Shown one piece after another: positions 47,227 through 56,626 of a stretch of 64,000 nt of DNA (its first letter is position 1; the number at the start of each line of letters is the position of its first letter). The position numbers were made by a program, and so were the translations under genes. Below the pieces are notes generated by a model, which saw nothing but the letters and a program-made list of their open reading frames with translations, made no database searches and was not told the origin of the DNA. Source of the DNA: Streptomyces sp. LX-29 (lineage in GTDB: Bacteria; Actinomycetota; Actinomycetes; Streptomycetales; Streptomycetaceae); the NCBI RefSeq assembly GCF_029541745.1, contig NZ_CP089746.1:248001-312000 (forward strand). The letters run 5' to 3'.

Positions 47227-47245
47227 TTAGGTAAGCCTAACCTAA
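47227..47245 (-). promoter_or_regulatory. DtxR/IdeR-type iron box
   Basis: On the minus strand the 19 bases read TTAGGTTAGGCTTACCTAA, matching the TTAGGTTAGSCTAACCTAA consensus at almost every position. It lies 53 bases upstream of the DUF2470 ATG. This is the textbook operator of iron-dependent DtxR/IdeR/DmdR repressors. Confidence 0.88.
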
Positions 47246-47305
47246 TCCGAACGCCTCCGGGTGGGCCGGGCGCGTTCCGGTCCGGGGCGGCCACCGCGGT
47301 CGGCG

Positions 47306-48262
47306 TCAGCCATCGCCCGCCTCGCCGTACCGGCTGAGCAGTTCCGCGCCGATGCGGGCGAGGTGGTCCTGGACCGAGCGGGGTTCGAGAACGTCGACGA
47401 GGGCGCCCCAGCCCGCGAGTTGGCGGGCGAGGTCCAGTGGGGTGGGGGCGGCGACGCGGACCCGGAGCCGCTGCCCGCCGACCGGTCCCTCGGCGTGGCA
47501 GTGGCGTCCGAAGCGGTCGCGCAGGATCGGCAGATACCGCTCCTCGATCAGCACGGTCGCCCAGGTGCGGGCGCGCCGCTGCTCGATCTCCTCGACGACC
47601 TCCGCCCAGACGGCGGCCAGGGCCAGGTCCTCGGGGCGTTCGGCGGGCTGCTCGGTCGGCTCGGCCCGCAGGATCCGGTCCACCCGGAAGGTCCGCCGCC
47701 CGCGCTCGGTGCCGGCCAGGAGGTACCAGGTGCCGTCCTTGTCGATCAGGCCCCACGGGTCGACCAGCCGTACCGTCGACTCCTGGGCGCGACCGGCATA
47801 GCTCAGCCGAACCTTACGGCGACGGACCACGGCGCTCTGCAACAGTTCGACCGTCGCCGGCCGGGGCCGGTCGCGCTCACCCCATCGGACAGGGTCGATC
47901 ACGGTCGCGTCGGTGGCGGCTTCCGCCTCCGCCCGGAAGGTGTGGGGCAGCGCCGCGAGCAGCTTGCGCAGCGCCGACTTGACCTCGTTGGACACCGCCG
48001 CGCCGGGGCCGACCAGGAGGAACAGGGCGCGCGCCTCGACCGCGGTCAGTCCGCTGAGGTCGGTCCTGGCACCGCCGACCAACGACCAGCCGCCCCCGCG
48101 GCCGGGCTGCGGATACACCGGCACCCCCGCCGCGGAGAGCGCCTCCAGGTCTCGGCGGGCCGTGGCCACCGAGACCTCGAGCTCGACAGCCAGCTCGGCG
48201 GCGGTCACCCGGCCCCGCTGCCGCATCAGCATCAGGACGGCCACCAGACGATCGGCGCGCAT
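47306..48262 (-). CDS. WYL-domain regulator (YafY type) divergent from a VOC gene
   Basis: The 318-residue protein has an N-terminal DeoR-like helix-turn-helix (RVTAAELAVELEVSVATARR) and a WYL domain (about 135-230; GLIDKDGTWYLLAG and RRTFRVDRILRAE). The C-terminal part is the WCX extension. WYL regulators usually sense nucleotides or small ligands. It is divergent from a VOC gene with a perfect 10-bp palindrome between, which is its likely operator. The ATG at 48262 lacks a strong ribosome site. Confidence 0.9.
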   Translation of the reverse strand: MRADRLVAVLMLMRQRGRVTAAELAVELEVSVATARRDLEALSAAGVPVYPQPGRGGGWSLVGGARTDLSGLTAVEARALFLLVGPGAAVSNEVKSALRKLLAALPHTFRAEAEAATDATVIDPVRWGERDRPRPATVELLQSAVVRRRKVRLSYAGRAQESTVRLVDPWGLIDKDGTWYLLAGTERGRRTFRVDRILRAEPTEQPAERPEDLALAAVWAEVVEEIEQRRARTWATVLIEERYLPILRDRFGRHCHAEGPVGGQRLRVRVAAPTPLDLARQLAGWGALVDVLEPRSVQDHLARIGAELLSRYGEAGDG

Positions 48263-48281
48263 GACTCCGCATTCCCCCGTA

Positions 48282-48306
48282 AAAGTGCTCAGTAGATGAG
48301 CACTTT
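48282..48306. promoter_or_regulatory. WYL-VOC operator: AAAGTGCTCA-N5-TGAGCACTTT
   Basis: A perfect 10+10 inverted repeat (48282-48291, 48297-48306) lies between the divergent WYL and VOC genes, in the only AT-rich patch between them. Confidence 0.85.
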
Positions 48307-48355
48307 AGATCGGAGGATGGATGACGTCACCCACCGAGAGAGGGAGAACCACCCG

Positions 48356-48763
48356 ATGCTGCGAGGACTCACCACCGTCAGCCTCTTCGCCGACGACGTC
48401 GCCGCTGCCGCCCGCTGGTACACCGAGGTACTCGGGGTCGAGCCGTACTTCACCCGCCCCCTCGGGGAGCAGGAGCTCGCCTACGTGGAGTTCCGCCTCG
48501 GGGACCACCAGCACGAACTGGGCATCATCGACAGCCGCTTCGCGCCCGGACCCCGCCCGCAGCACCCCGGCGGCGCGGTGACCTACTGGCACGTGGACGA
48601 CGTCGAGGGCGCCTTCGAGCGACTGCTCTCCCTGGGCGCCACCGTGTACGAGAAGCCGATCGAGCGTGGGCCCGGCTTCGTCACCGCCTCCGTGGTCGAC
48701 CCCTACGGGAACGTGCTCGGCGTCATGTACAACCAGCACTACCTGGACATGCTGAGCCGTTGA
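48356..48763 (+). CDS. VOC-superfamily (glyoxalase-like) protein
   Basis: The 135-residue protein has the VOC pattern: TTVSLFADDVAAAARWYTEVLG, VTYWHVDDVEGAFERLLSLGA and SVVDPYGNVLGVMYN. The His and Glu at the domain ends could bind metal. The ATG at 48356 has GGGAG about ten bases upstream; frames at 48296 and 48317 are possible but overlap the operator. It is the third VOC gene with its own regulator in nine kilobases; here the partner is a WYL protein. Confidence 0.88.
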   Translation: MLRGLTTVSLFADDVAAAARWYTEVLGVEPYFTRPLGEQELAYVEFRLGDHQHELGIIDSRFAPGPRPQHPGGAVTYWHVDDVEGAFERLLSLGATVYEKPIERGPGFVTASVVDPYGNVLGVMYNQHYLDMLSR

Positions 48764-48800
48764 CAACCGCGCCTCGCCGGCGGCGCGTTGCGAACCTAAG

Positions 48801-48849
48801 GGCCCTAGGTTATAACTAGACCTCCTAGAAATGATCTAGTGGCCCTAGG
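48801..48849. promoter_or_regulatory. Operator region for a TetR gene (GGCCCTAGG direct repeat)
   Basis: GGCCCTAGG lies at 48801-48809 and 48841-48849, exactly 40 bases apart, and ACTAGA (48815-48820) pairs with TCTAGT (48835-48840) between them. The AT-rich stretch directly upstream of the TetR gene suits its promoter and autoregulation. Confidence 0.6.
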
Positions 48850-48865
48850 CCAACCGGGAGGGCGC

Positions 48866-49459
48866 ATGGCGCGGGCGGGGTTGACGGCGGAGCGGGTGAC
48901 CCTCGCGGGCGCCGAGTTGGCGGACGAGGTGGGGCTCGACCAGGTGACCATGTCTCAGGTGGCGCGGCGGCTCGGTGTGAAGGACGCGAGCCTCTACACA
49001 CATGTGCGCGGTCTGGAGGATCTGCGCGGACGGATCGCGCTGCTGGCGGCGGACGAGAAGACCATCCGTATCGCGGAGGCGACCGCCGGGCGGGCGGGCA
49101 AGGACGCGCTGGTCGCGTTCGCCGACGCCTGGCGGGAGTACGCCCACCGGCATCCGGGCCGCTACGCGGCGACGCAGGCGTCGATCCGGATCGACCCCGA
49201 GCTGGCCGCGCAGGCTCCCGGACCACGGCGCGCGGTCGAGCTGACCTACGGCATGCTGCGCGGCTACGGACTGGCCGAGCCCGACCTGACCGACGCGGTC
49301 CGGTTGCTGCGCAGCGCGTTCCACGGGTTCGTCGCGCTGGAGGCCGCGGGAGGGTTCGCGCACGCGCGTTCGTCGCGGCACTCCTGGGTCCGCGCCCTCG
49401 ACGCCCTGCACACCCTCCTGGAGCACTGGCCCCCGTCCCGAGAAGGAGAATCCTCATGA
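48866..49459 (+). CDS. TetR-family regulator co-transcribed with a hydrolase
   Basis: The 197-residue protein has an N-terminal TetR domain (VTLAGAELADEVGLDQVTMS, VARRLGVKDASLYTHVRG) and a WHG-like C-terminal domain (TetR_C_13/33-like; not assigned with certainty). GGGAGG before ATG 48866 sets the start. Its stop overlaps the alpha/beta hydrolase start (ATGA), so both are one operon and likely autoregulated through the CTAG-rich region upstream. Confidence 0.88.
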   Translation: MARAGLTAERVTLAGAELADEVGLDQVTMSQVARRLGVKDASLYTHVRGLEDLRGRIALLAADEKTIRIAEATAGRAGKDALVAFADAWREYAHRHPGRYAATQASIRIDPELAAQAPGPRRAVELTYGMLRGYGLAEPDLTDAVRLLRSAFHGFVALEAAGGFAHARSSRHSWVRALDALHTLLEHWPPSREGESS

Positions 49460-50313
49460 CCGAGCCGACCACCGGCAGCCTGCGCGTGAACGGCGCCACC
49501 CTGCACTACGAAGTGCGGGGCCGGGGCCCGCTCCTGCTGCTGATCCCCGGAGGGGCGGGCGGCGCGGCCTCCTTCGACGGCATCGCCGACGACCTGGCCG
49601 CCGAGTACACGGTGGCGACCTACGACCCGCGCGGGATGTCCGGAAGCACGCTGGACGACTCCGAGGCCGAACAGCGTGTGGCGGAGCACGCCGACGACGC
49701 CTTCCGGATGCTGGACATGCTGTCGCCGGGTGAGCCCGCCCGGGTGTTCGGCGTCAGTTCGGGCGCGATCGCCGCCCTGCACCTGCTCACCACCCGTCCC
49801 GAGCGCGTCGAACGCCTCGTGGCGCACGAGCCGCCGGTGGTGGAGGTCCTGCCGGACGCCCACGAACACCGCGCGCTCCTCGCGCGCGTACAGGAGACGT
49901 TCCGCGCGCAGGGGCTCATGCCGGCGATGGCCGTGTTCGCCGAGGGGATGAGGAAGGACGGCGACACCACGGCCGGCGACACCACCGAGACCGAGCCGAA
50001 GGGCGAGATCGAGCTGCCGCCCCAGGCGGCGGCACGGGCCGAGCGGACGATGGCGAACCTGCCGTACTTCGTCGGCCGCATCGTGCCCGTCTTCATGGCC
50101 TACGCCCCGGACATCCACCGGCTGGAGGCGCTGTCGGACCGGCTCGTGCTCGCCGGCGGCCGGGAGTCCCACGGGGAGTTGCCGTACCGTCCGGCCGCTT
50201 TCCTGGCCGAGCGTCTCGGCACGGAGTTGCTCCACTTCCCCGGCGGACACACCGGCCTGACCACGCACCCCGCCGAGTTCGGCGAACTCCTTCGGAAGAC
50301 CTTCCTCGCCTGA
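49456..50313 (+). CDS. Alpha/beta-fold hydrolase
   Basis: The 285-residue protein has the alpha/beta hydrolase pattern: LLLLIPGGAGGAASFDGI (oxyanion), YDPRGMSGST, the nucleophile elbow FGVSSGAIAALHL (Ser), and GGHTGLT with the final catalytic His. A TetR gene overlaps its start, so expression is likely induced by the ligand it hydrolyses. No family-specific motif tells an esterase from a haloperoxidase-like or drug-degrading enzyme. Confidence 0.88.
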   Translation: MTEPTTGSLRVNGATLHYEVRGRGPLLLLIPGGAGGAASFDGIADDLAAEYTVATYDPRGMSGSTLDDSEAEQRVAEHADDAFRMLDMLSPGEPARVFGVSSGAIAALHLLTTRPERVERLVAHEPPVVEVLPDAHEHRALLARVQETFRAQGLMPAMAVFAEGMRKDGDTTAGDTTETEPKGEIELPPQAAARAERTMANLPYFVGRIVPVFMAYAPDIHRLEALSDRLVLAGGRESHGELPYRPAAFLAERLGTELLHFPGGHTGLTTHPAEFGELLRKTFLA

Positions 50314-50362
50314 GCTCCGGTCCGGGATGCCCGGGTCACCGCTTCCACGCCCGACGAACCGC

Positions 50363-50400
50363 CGGCGGCCCGACCCTCTCCTCGGGAGGGCAGGCCGCCG
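50363..50400. terminator. Hairpin between hydrolase and htpG
   Basis: CGGCGGCC (50363-50370) pairs with GGCCGCCG (50393-50400), with an inner CCCTC/GAGGG stem. It lies between converging genes. Confidence 0.65.
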
Positions 50401-50418
50401 ACGACTCGCGGAGCGAAA

Positions 50419-52329
50419 TTACAGCGCCCGTTCCAGACGGTCCGCCATCAGCTTGACGAACCGGGCCGGTTCCTTCGGCTGACCCCCCTCGGCGAGCACC
50501 GCCAGGCCGTGGAGGAGCTCGGCGGTCTCGGCGAGCTCCGTGCGGTCCTCGCGCTCCCGGTACGCCTGGTTGAGGCCCTTCACCAGCTCGTGCTCCGGAT
50601 TGAGCTCCAGGATCCGCTTGGCGGTGGGCACCTCCTGTCCCATCGCCCGGTACATGTTCTCCAGGGCCGGGGTCAGGTCGTTCGCGTCGGAGACGACGCA
50701 GGCCGGGGAGACGGTGAGACGCGAGGACAGGCGCACCTCCTTGATGTCCTCCTCCAGTCGCTCCTTCATCCAGCCGAGCAGCCCCGCGTACTCCTCGGTC
50801 TGCTTCTCCCGCTCGCTGTCGGGGGTGTTCTCGTCCTTGGCGTCGAGGTCGATCTGGCCCTTGGCGACAGAACGCAGCTTCTTGCCCTCGTACTCGCCCA
50901 CGGCGTCGGCCCACACCTCGTCGACCGCGTCGGTGAGCAGCAGCACCTCGATGCCGCGCTCCCGGAACGCCTCCATGTGCGGGGAGTTCTCGATGCTCTG
51001 CCGGGTGTCGCCGGTCAGGTAGTAGATGTCCTCCTGACCGTCCCCCATCCGCTCCACATACTGCTTGAGCGTGGTCGGCTCGGTGTCGTGGTGCGTGCTC
51101 GCGAACGACGCGACGGCGAGGATGGCGTCGCGGTTCTCCGAGTCGGTGACCAGTCCCTCCTTGAGGACGGTGCCGAACTCCCGCCAGAACGTGGCGTAGC
51201 GCTCCTGGTCCTTGGCCATCATCTCCTTGACCGTGGACAGGACCTTCTTCGTCAGCCGTCGCCGCATCATCTCGATGTGACGGTCCTGTTGGAGGATCTC
51301 GCGGGACACGTTGAGCGAGAGGTCCGCCGCGTCGACGACGCCCTTGACGAAGCGGAGGTACGGCGGCAGCAGCGCCTCGCACTCGTCCATGATGAACACG
51401 CGCTTGACGTACAGCTGCACGCCGCGGCCGACGTCCCGGGTGAACAGGTCATGGGGGGCGTGCGCGGGGAGGAACAGCAGGGCCTGGTACTCGAAGGTGC
51501 CCTCCGCCTGGAGTCGGATCGTCTCCAGGGGTTCGCGCCAGTCGTGGCCGATGTGCTTGTACAGCTCGTGGTACTCGTCGTCGGACACCTCGTCGCGCGG
51601 CCGCGCCCACAGCGCCTTCATGGAGTTGAGCGTCTCGGGTTCGGGCGCCTCGTCGCTCGTGTCGGCCGCGCCGGAATCCTCGGGCGCCATCCTGATGGGC
51701 CAGGTGATGAAGTCCGAGTACCGCTTGACGATCTCCCTGATCTTCCACGGAGAGGTGTAGTCGTGGAGCTGGTTCTCCGGGTCGGCGGGCTTGAGGTGGA
51801 GGGTCACCGAGCTGCCCTGCGGCGCGTCTTCGACCGTCTCCAGCGTGTATGTTCCCTCGCCTCGCGAGGTCCAGCGGGTGCCCTGGCTCTCGCCGGCGCG
51901 CCGGGTCACCAGGGTGACCTCGTCCGCCACCATGAAGCCGGAGTAGAAGCCGACGCCGAACTGGCCGATGAGCCCCTCCGCCCCGGCCGCGTCCTTGGCC
52001 TCCCGCAGCTCCTGGAGGAACTGGGCGGTGCCGGAGTTGGCGATCGTGCCGATGAGGCGCCCGACCTCGTCGTACGACATCCCGATGCCGTTGTCCCGCA
52101 CGGTGAGCGTGCGAGCGTCCTTGTCGATGTCGATCTCGATGTGCGGATCGGACACGTCCGCGTCGAGCGAGTCGTCCCACAGCTTCTCGAGGCGCAGCTT
52201 GTCCAGTGCGTCCGAGGCGTTGGAGACGAGCTCCCGCAAGAAGACATCCTTGTTCGAGTAGACCGAGTGGATCATCAGCTGCAGCAGCTGACGGGCTTCC
52301 ACCTGAAACTCGATCGTTTCAGTCGGCAT
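50419..52329 (-). CDS. htpG: Hsp90-family chaperone HtpG
   Basis: The 636-residue protein has the GHKL ATPase domain of Hsp90 (about 1-220): [36 protein letters not shown] and [13 protein letters not shown]. The middle domain has [14 protein letters not shown] and the catalytic-loop Arg region [13 protein letters not shown]. The C-terminal dimerisation domain follows. There is no C-terminal MEEVD tail, as expected for a bacterial enzyme. The ATG at 52329 has GAGG ten bases upstream; an earlier start adds 16 residues without a site. No CIRCE or clear HspR box was seen. Confidence 0.95.
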
Positions 52330-52617
52330 GTTCGCGAATACCTCACAGGTCCTGTCGCCGGAACTGGTGGAAGCCACTGTAAAACACCACGTCAGAGCAT
52401 TGGTCGGGTAATGGGAGCGGTGGCTGGATCCACACGGCGCGTCCGCGCTCGGGTCGGTCCGAGGACCGACCTCGTGCGCCCCCGGCGCCAGGGGTGATCC
52501 GGCCCGGCGGTGGCCGCCCGCCGGTGGCCGCCCGCCGGGACGACGAGCGGCCCTCGGTGCCGGTCTTCCCGGCCGCGGGCGGCCACGAGGGGAACCGGGA
52601 CCCGCTGAGCTTCGTGG
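52330..52617. repeat. Intergenic with a terminator hairpin and a 14-bp tandem duplication
   Basis: GGTCGGTCC (52452-52460) pairs with GGACCGACC (52463-52471), a likely terminator past the beta-lactamase stop. CGGTGGCCGCCCGC occurs back to back at 52508-52521 and 52522-52535. No gene is seen. Confidence 0.65.
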
Positions 52618-53559
52618 CTACGACAGCCGGTCGGCGACCACGGCTGCCGCTTCCGCGATCAGCTTGTTGTCCGGGGTGGCCTCCTTGGCGTCGCGGTACG
52701 AGAAGACCGTCATCACGAGGGGCGCGGCACCCGGGCGCCACACCACGGCCATGTCGTTGCGGGCCCCGTGGTAGGTGCCGGTCCCGGTCTTGTCGCCGAC
52801 GACCCACCCCTTGGGCATCCCGGCCCGGATGGTCTCGTCTCCGGTGGTGTTCGTCCGCAGCCAGGCGATGAGCTGCGCGCGTTCGGCCTTGGGGAGTACG
52901 TCTCCGAGGGTGAAGGCGCGCAGGTTCTCGGTGAACGCGCGCGGCGTGGACGTGTCCCGCTTCTCGCCCGGGACCCAGCTGCTCAGCTCAGGTTCATCAC
53001 GCACCATCTCGGTGACGTCGTCGCCGAGCTCGGCGAGCGTGGCGTCGAGCGCCTTCGGGCCTCCGAGCTCTTCGAGCAGCAGGTTGGCCGCGGTGTTGTC
53101 GCTGTAGCGGACGGCGGCGTCGCAGAGCGCGGTCAGGGTCATGCCGGTCGCCACGTGCTTCTCGCTGATCGGGGAGTTGGGGACCAGTGCGTCCTTGGAG
53201 TACCTGATGACCCGTTCCCTCTCGCTTCGGGAGAACTTCCGCAGTACGGCGCCGGCGACGAACGCCTTGAACGTGGAGTTGTAGGCGAACCGTTCGCCGT
53301 CGCGGAACGCCACCTCGCGCCCGGTGCCGGTGTCGACGGCGTACACCCCGAGGCGCGCGTGGTACTTCCGCTCCAGCGCTTTGAGTTCGTCGGCGTACGG
53401 TCGCTCGTCCCCGCTCGGCCGGGCCTTCGCGTGGGACGAGGACGCGGCGGGTGCCGAGCCGGGGGACTCGTCGTCCCGGCCGCAGGCCGCCAGCGGGGCG
53501 ACGAGGACGAGCGCGGTGAGCGCGGCGAGAACGGTCCGCCGGGCGCGGGTGTGCTGCAT
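52618..53559 (-). CDS. bla: Class A beta-lactamase, lipoprotein form
   Basis: The 313-residue protein has a lipobox (APLAAC, Cys26) and the class A signature: Ser95-Thr-Phe-Lys98 (SxxK), Ser153-Asp-Asn155 (SDN), Glu189 in DEPELSSW (the general base) and Lys257-Thr-Gly259 (KTG). The residue equivalent to Asn170 is Ser193, a departure from EPELN. The ATG at 53559 has GGAGG nine bases upstream; the frame is open further up but lacks a signal. It is divergent from LysR- and blaB-type genes, as for S. cacaoi blaL. It should hydrolyse penicillins at the cell surface. Confidence 0.94.
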   Translation of the reverse strand: MQHTRARRTVLAALTALVLVAPLAACGRDDESPGSAPAASSSHAKARPSGDERPYADELKALERKYHARLGVYAVDTGTGREVAFRDGERFAYNSTFKAFVAGAVLRKFSRSERERVIRYSKDALVPNSPISEKHVATGMTLTALCDAAVRYSDNTAANLLLEELGGPKALDATLAELGDDVTEMVRDEPELSSWVPGEKRDTSTPRAFTENLRAFTLGDVLPKAERAQLIAWLRTNTTGDETIRAGMPKGWVVGDKTGTGTYHGARNDMAVVWRPGAAPLVMTVFSYRDAKEATPDNKLIAEAAAVVADRLS

Positions 53560-53646
53560 GGGTCCGAACCTCCTGGTCATGGGGGCCATCGGGACCACCC
53601 TCGCCCTCGCCCGGCTATGCGGTCCAATGCGCTCAGACGCGTTTCC

Positions 53647-53661
53647 ATGCCGAAGTGGCAT
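53647..53661. promoter_or_regulatory. ATGCC-GAAGT-GGCAT palindrome in the bla-LysR region
   Basis: A perfect 5+5 inverted repeat lies 12 bases upstream of the LysR ATG. LysR-type proteins bind short palindromes near their own start, so it may be the operator controlling both directions. Confidence 0.55.
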
Positions 53662-53673
53662 AGTGTGTGGATC

Positions 53674-54576
53674 ATGGATCTCGTCGGGGCGTGCCGCGCG
53701 TTCGTGAGTGTCAACCAGCACGGCAGTTTCACCGTCGGGGCCGCCGCCGCTCGGATGTCCCAGTCGGTGGCCAGCCGCCGCGTCGCCGCGTTGGAAGAGC
53801 GCTTCGGCGAGCCGCTGTTCGAGCGCACATCACGGCGGGCCGTGCTCACCCCGTTCGGCCGCGACATGCTGCCCGCGGCCCGGCAGCTCGTCCAGGCGGC
53901 CGATGTGCTGCTGCACGAGGCGGACGCCGCCAAGCGCAAGCCGTGGCGCCTCGCGGTGCCCGGTGTCTGCCCGACGGCCGGCCTCGCCCGCCTCGTCGCC
54001 GAGGCGCGCGGCCACGGCGTCACCCTCGACGTCCGCGTGGCGGCGCCGTCCCCACGCGCCGAGCTGCTGCACGCGCAGCAGGTGCGCGCCGCCCTGATCG
54101 CCGTGCCCCCGGACGAGGCCACCTGGTCCGTGCCGCTCGGCCTCGCTACCGCCCGGGACCCCGGCGTACGACGGGTCTACCTCGAGACGCTGCGGCTGGG
54201 CCGCGCCGACTCCGGCCCGGCCCGCCGTGTCTGGATCCAACCGGAAGACGATGTGCCGCACATCCGCGACCCGCTGACGCGGCTGCGCGACGCGGTGGGC
54301 CTGCGGCCGGCCCAGCTCGTCGCCGCGGCTGATCTGACGACCGCCGCAGCCGAGGTCCTCGGTACGGGCGACCTGTTGCTGTGCTCCCCCGCGCAGGCCG
54401 TGGAACTCGCCCTGCACTGGCGGCCCGTCGGTGAGACCACGCTCAGCCGGGGGTACGCCCTGGCCGCCGCAGCGGACGGCAATCCCCAGCACATCGAGGC
54501 GCGGCTGGGCGACGCCATAGCCCGCTGCCTCGGCGCGGACACCCGTCCGGGCGCCACGGGAGGGACGGCGGCATGA
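53674..54576 (+). CDS. blaA: LysR-family activator, BlaA type
   Basis: The 300-residue protein has the LysR helix-turn-helix ([40 protein letters not shown]) and a C-terminal co-inducer domain. It is divergent from a class A beta-lactamase and overlaps a blaB-like gene (ATGA), the arrangement of blaL-blaA-blaB in S. cacaoi, where BlaA is the activator for beta-lactamase. The ATG at 53674 has no ideal ribosome site. The equivalence is by layout and family, not by direct comparison. Confidence 0.85.
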   Translation: MDLVGACRAFVSVNQHGSFTVGAAAARMSQSVASRRVAALEERFGEPLFERTSRRAVLTPFGRDMLPAARQLVQAADVLLHEADAAKRKPWRLAVPGVCPTAGLARLVAEARGHGVTLDVRVAAPSPRAELLHAQQVRAALIAVPPDEATWSVPLGLATARDPGVRRVYLETLRLGRADSGPARRVWIQPEDDVPHIRDPLTRLRDAVGLRPAQLVAAADLTTAAAEVLGTGDLLLCSPAQAVELALHWRPVGETTLSRGYALAAAADGNPQHIEARLGDAIARCLGADTRPGATGGTAA

Positions 54577-55475
54577 ACACCGAGGCACTCCTTCGCGATC
54601 TGCGCGCGCGGCTCCACGACGGCGGCCTGCACGGCTGCCTGCTCGTACGGGATCTGCACACGGGGGAAGAGCTGGGGATCGAGCCGGACACCCAGCTGCC
54701 TTCCGCGTCCCTGGTGAAGGTCCCGCTCGCGCTGGCGACGGCGGAGCGCATCCGACGGGGCGAGGTGGACGGAGCGACCCCGGTCGAGGTGCAACCGGGG
54801 CGGATCACCACGCCCGGCCCGACCGGGCTGAGCCGGTTCCGCCATCCCGCCCGGATCGCGATCGACGACCTGCTGTACCTGAGCACCTGCCTGAGCGACG
54901 GTGCGGCCGCCGACGCACTGTTCGAGATCACCCCGCCCGCCCACGTCACCGACATCCTGCATGGGCTCGACCTCCGCGGCATCACCGTCCGGCACCGCAC
55001 GCACGAGCTGTCCGACACTCCCGTGGAACGCTTCGACGCCGCTCAGGCCCATCTCGCCCACGCCCTCGCCATCGAGGCCGGCACGGGCGGCCGCGGGCAC
55101 CGGGTGCCCCAACTCGACACCACCCGTGCCAACACCGGCAGCGCACGGGCCTGGGTCGACCTCCTTCAGGCCCTGTGGACTCCGTCGGCGATCCACCCCG
55201 ACGTGGCCGAACAGGTACGTGGTCTCATGGCCCACAACGTCCTTCGGCACCGGCTCGCCCCGGACTTCAGCTCCGACGCCACGACCTGGTCCTCCAAGAC
55301 CGGCACCCTCCTGAACCTGCGCCACGAGATCGGCGTCGTCGAGCACTCCGACGGCCAGACCTTCGCCATCGCCGTCCTGACCGAGTCACTCGTTCCGGCC
55401 AGCGTCCAGCCCGGCGCCGACGCCCTCATGGCGCAGGCCGCCCGCAGCCTGCGCGACCACCTGCGGCAGCTGTAG
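54573..55475 (+). CDS. blaB: BlaB-like penicillin-recognising serine protein (SxxK, SDG, KTG)
   Basis: The 300-residue protein has the active-site set of penicillin-recognising enzymes: Ser46-Leu-Val-Lys49, Ser108-Asp-Gly110 and Lys242-Thr-Gly244. The second motif is SDG, not SDN, as reported for BlaB of S. cacaoi, a regulator of beta-lactamase with the serine-enzyme fold. There is no signal peptide or Cys lipobox, so it is likely cytoplasmic. It is translationally coupled to the LysR gene. It may sense a cell-wall product; direct beta-lactam hydrolysis is doubtful. Confidence 0.85.
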   Translation: MNTEALLRDLRARLHDGGLHGCLLVRDLHTGEELGIEPDTQLPSASLVKVPLALATAERIRRGEVDGATPVEVQPGRITTPGPTGLSRFRHPARIAIDDLLYLSTCLSDGAAADALFEITPPAHVTDILHGLDLRGITVRHRTHELSDTPVERFDAAQAHLAHALAIEAGTGGRGHRVPQLDTTRANTGSARAWVDLLQALWTPSAIHPDVAEQVRGLMAHNVLRHRLAPDFSSDATTWSSKTGTLLNLRHEIGVVEHSDGQTFAIAVLTESLVPASVQPGADALMAQAARSLRDHLRQL

Positions 55476-55594
55476 CCACCGGGAGCCGGGCTCGGCTCCC
55501 GCGGCCGGGAGGCGGGTCTGCGCCGCCGGGGGCGCCGCCCGCCGACTCGATGAGCCGGCACCGTGCGGACTCCACAGCGTGCCCCGAACGGTGC

Positions 55595-55637
55595 GGCCGC
55601 TCCGCCGTACGCCATGGTGCCGTACGGTGGAGCGGCC
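55595..55637. terminator. 17-bp hairpin between converging genes
   Basis: Arm 55595-55611 pairs with 55621-55637 with a single G-T wobble and a nine-base loop, between the blaB-like gene and the lipoprotein gene. Confidence 0.8.
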
Positions 55638-55664
55638 TCGTCGCCGGGATCGTACGGCTCCTCG

Positions 55665-56480
55665 TCAGCCGTCCGTCGGGCGGACGGTGTTCATGATCTT
55701 CTCGATCTCGGCGGAGGTCAGCGCGTTCGGCACGCCCTGGTCCGCGTAGATCACCCAGCCGTGCCGGGTGCCGTCGGGGAGCTCCTGCGCGATGCTGTGC
55801 ACGATGGCGGTCGGCGGCACGCACGGGCTGGGCCGGTTGGTCACGGTGACCTTGGCGGTCGCGGTGTAGCCGTCGATGCCGTTCCGCTTCCACGGTCGGG
55901 CCTGGCCGACCTCCATCTTCGGCTTGTGTTCCGCACCGCCGTACGCGGCGAAGCCCCAGTTGCCGGCCCAGTTGCGGGCGTTCTCCTGGAGGGTGCCGTC
56001 CTTGCCGCCGCCGGTGGTGCCGACGGTGGCCAGCTGGCCCTTGCCCGCCTCACCGAGCGCCTTGGGGTTGGGGGACGACGCGCAGCCGCCTTCCCGGTAG
56101 TTGGCGGCGCCGGTCATGACGACGATCGGCTCGCCGGCCTTGTCGATGTACGAGAGGGAAGTGGCCTCGTCGAGGACCTTCCACTGCTCGGACGTGGCGG
56201 GGACGTCGTAGCGGAAGTGGTGCTCGGCCCGGGTCTGCGTCTGCCAGCCGGGGACCAGGGGCTGGTCACCGGTGGCGCCCGCAGGGGCGGAGGGCTTCGT
56301 CCCGCCCTCGGACGGAGCCTGGGAAGGAGCCGACGACGCGGCCGACGGCTGCTGGGACGTCGCGGCGTCGTCCGCCGGGCCGCCGGTGTCGTCGTTGCAC
56401 CCGGCCAGGGTGAGGGTCATGCCGAGCGCGGCGGCCGCGAAGAGAGCCTTCTTCTGCTGCAGGTTTTCTGACCAAGACAT
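55665..56480 (-). CDS. Putative lipoprotein with DUF8017-like C-terminal domain
   Basis: The 271-residue protein has a lipoprotein signal (FAAAALGMTLTLAGC, Cys28) followed by a Ser/Pro/Ala-rich spacer (about 30-75). The C-terminal domain of about 190 residues (WQTQTRAEHHFRYDVPATSEQWKVLD to the end) resembles the DUF8017 group of actinomycete lipoproteins (from memory). It has cysteines in GGCASS and PSPCVPP. AAGG nine bases before ATG 56480 sets the start. No function is known. Confidence 0.72.
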   Translation of the reverse strand: MSWSENLQQKKALFAAAALGMTLTLAGCNDDTGGPADDAATSQQPSAASSAPSQAPSEGGTKPSAPAGATGDQPLVPGWQTQTRAEHHFRYDVPATSEQWKVLDEATSLSYIDKAGEPIVVMTGAANYREGGCASSPNPKALGEAGKGQLATVGTTGGGKDGTLQENARNWAGNWGFAAYGGAEHKPKMEVGQARPWKRNGIDGYTATAKVTVTNRPSPCVPPTAIVHSIAQELPDGTRHGWVIYADQGVPNALTSAEIEKIMNTVRPTDG

Positions 56481-56626
56481 GACCAAGACCTTAAGCGGTG
56501 CCCCTCCTTCCGCTTACCGGGGGCCTCCCCTCCTGGCCATCGACGGAGGCCGTCCGTCGTCGGGGAGCTGGGGCAGGGCCGCGGCCGCCACGTCGACACC
56601 CGGCCGGCCGGCCCTAACCTGGCGTC

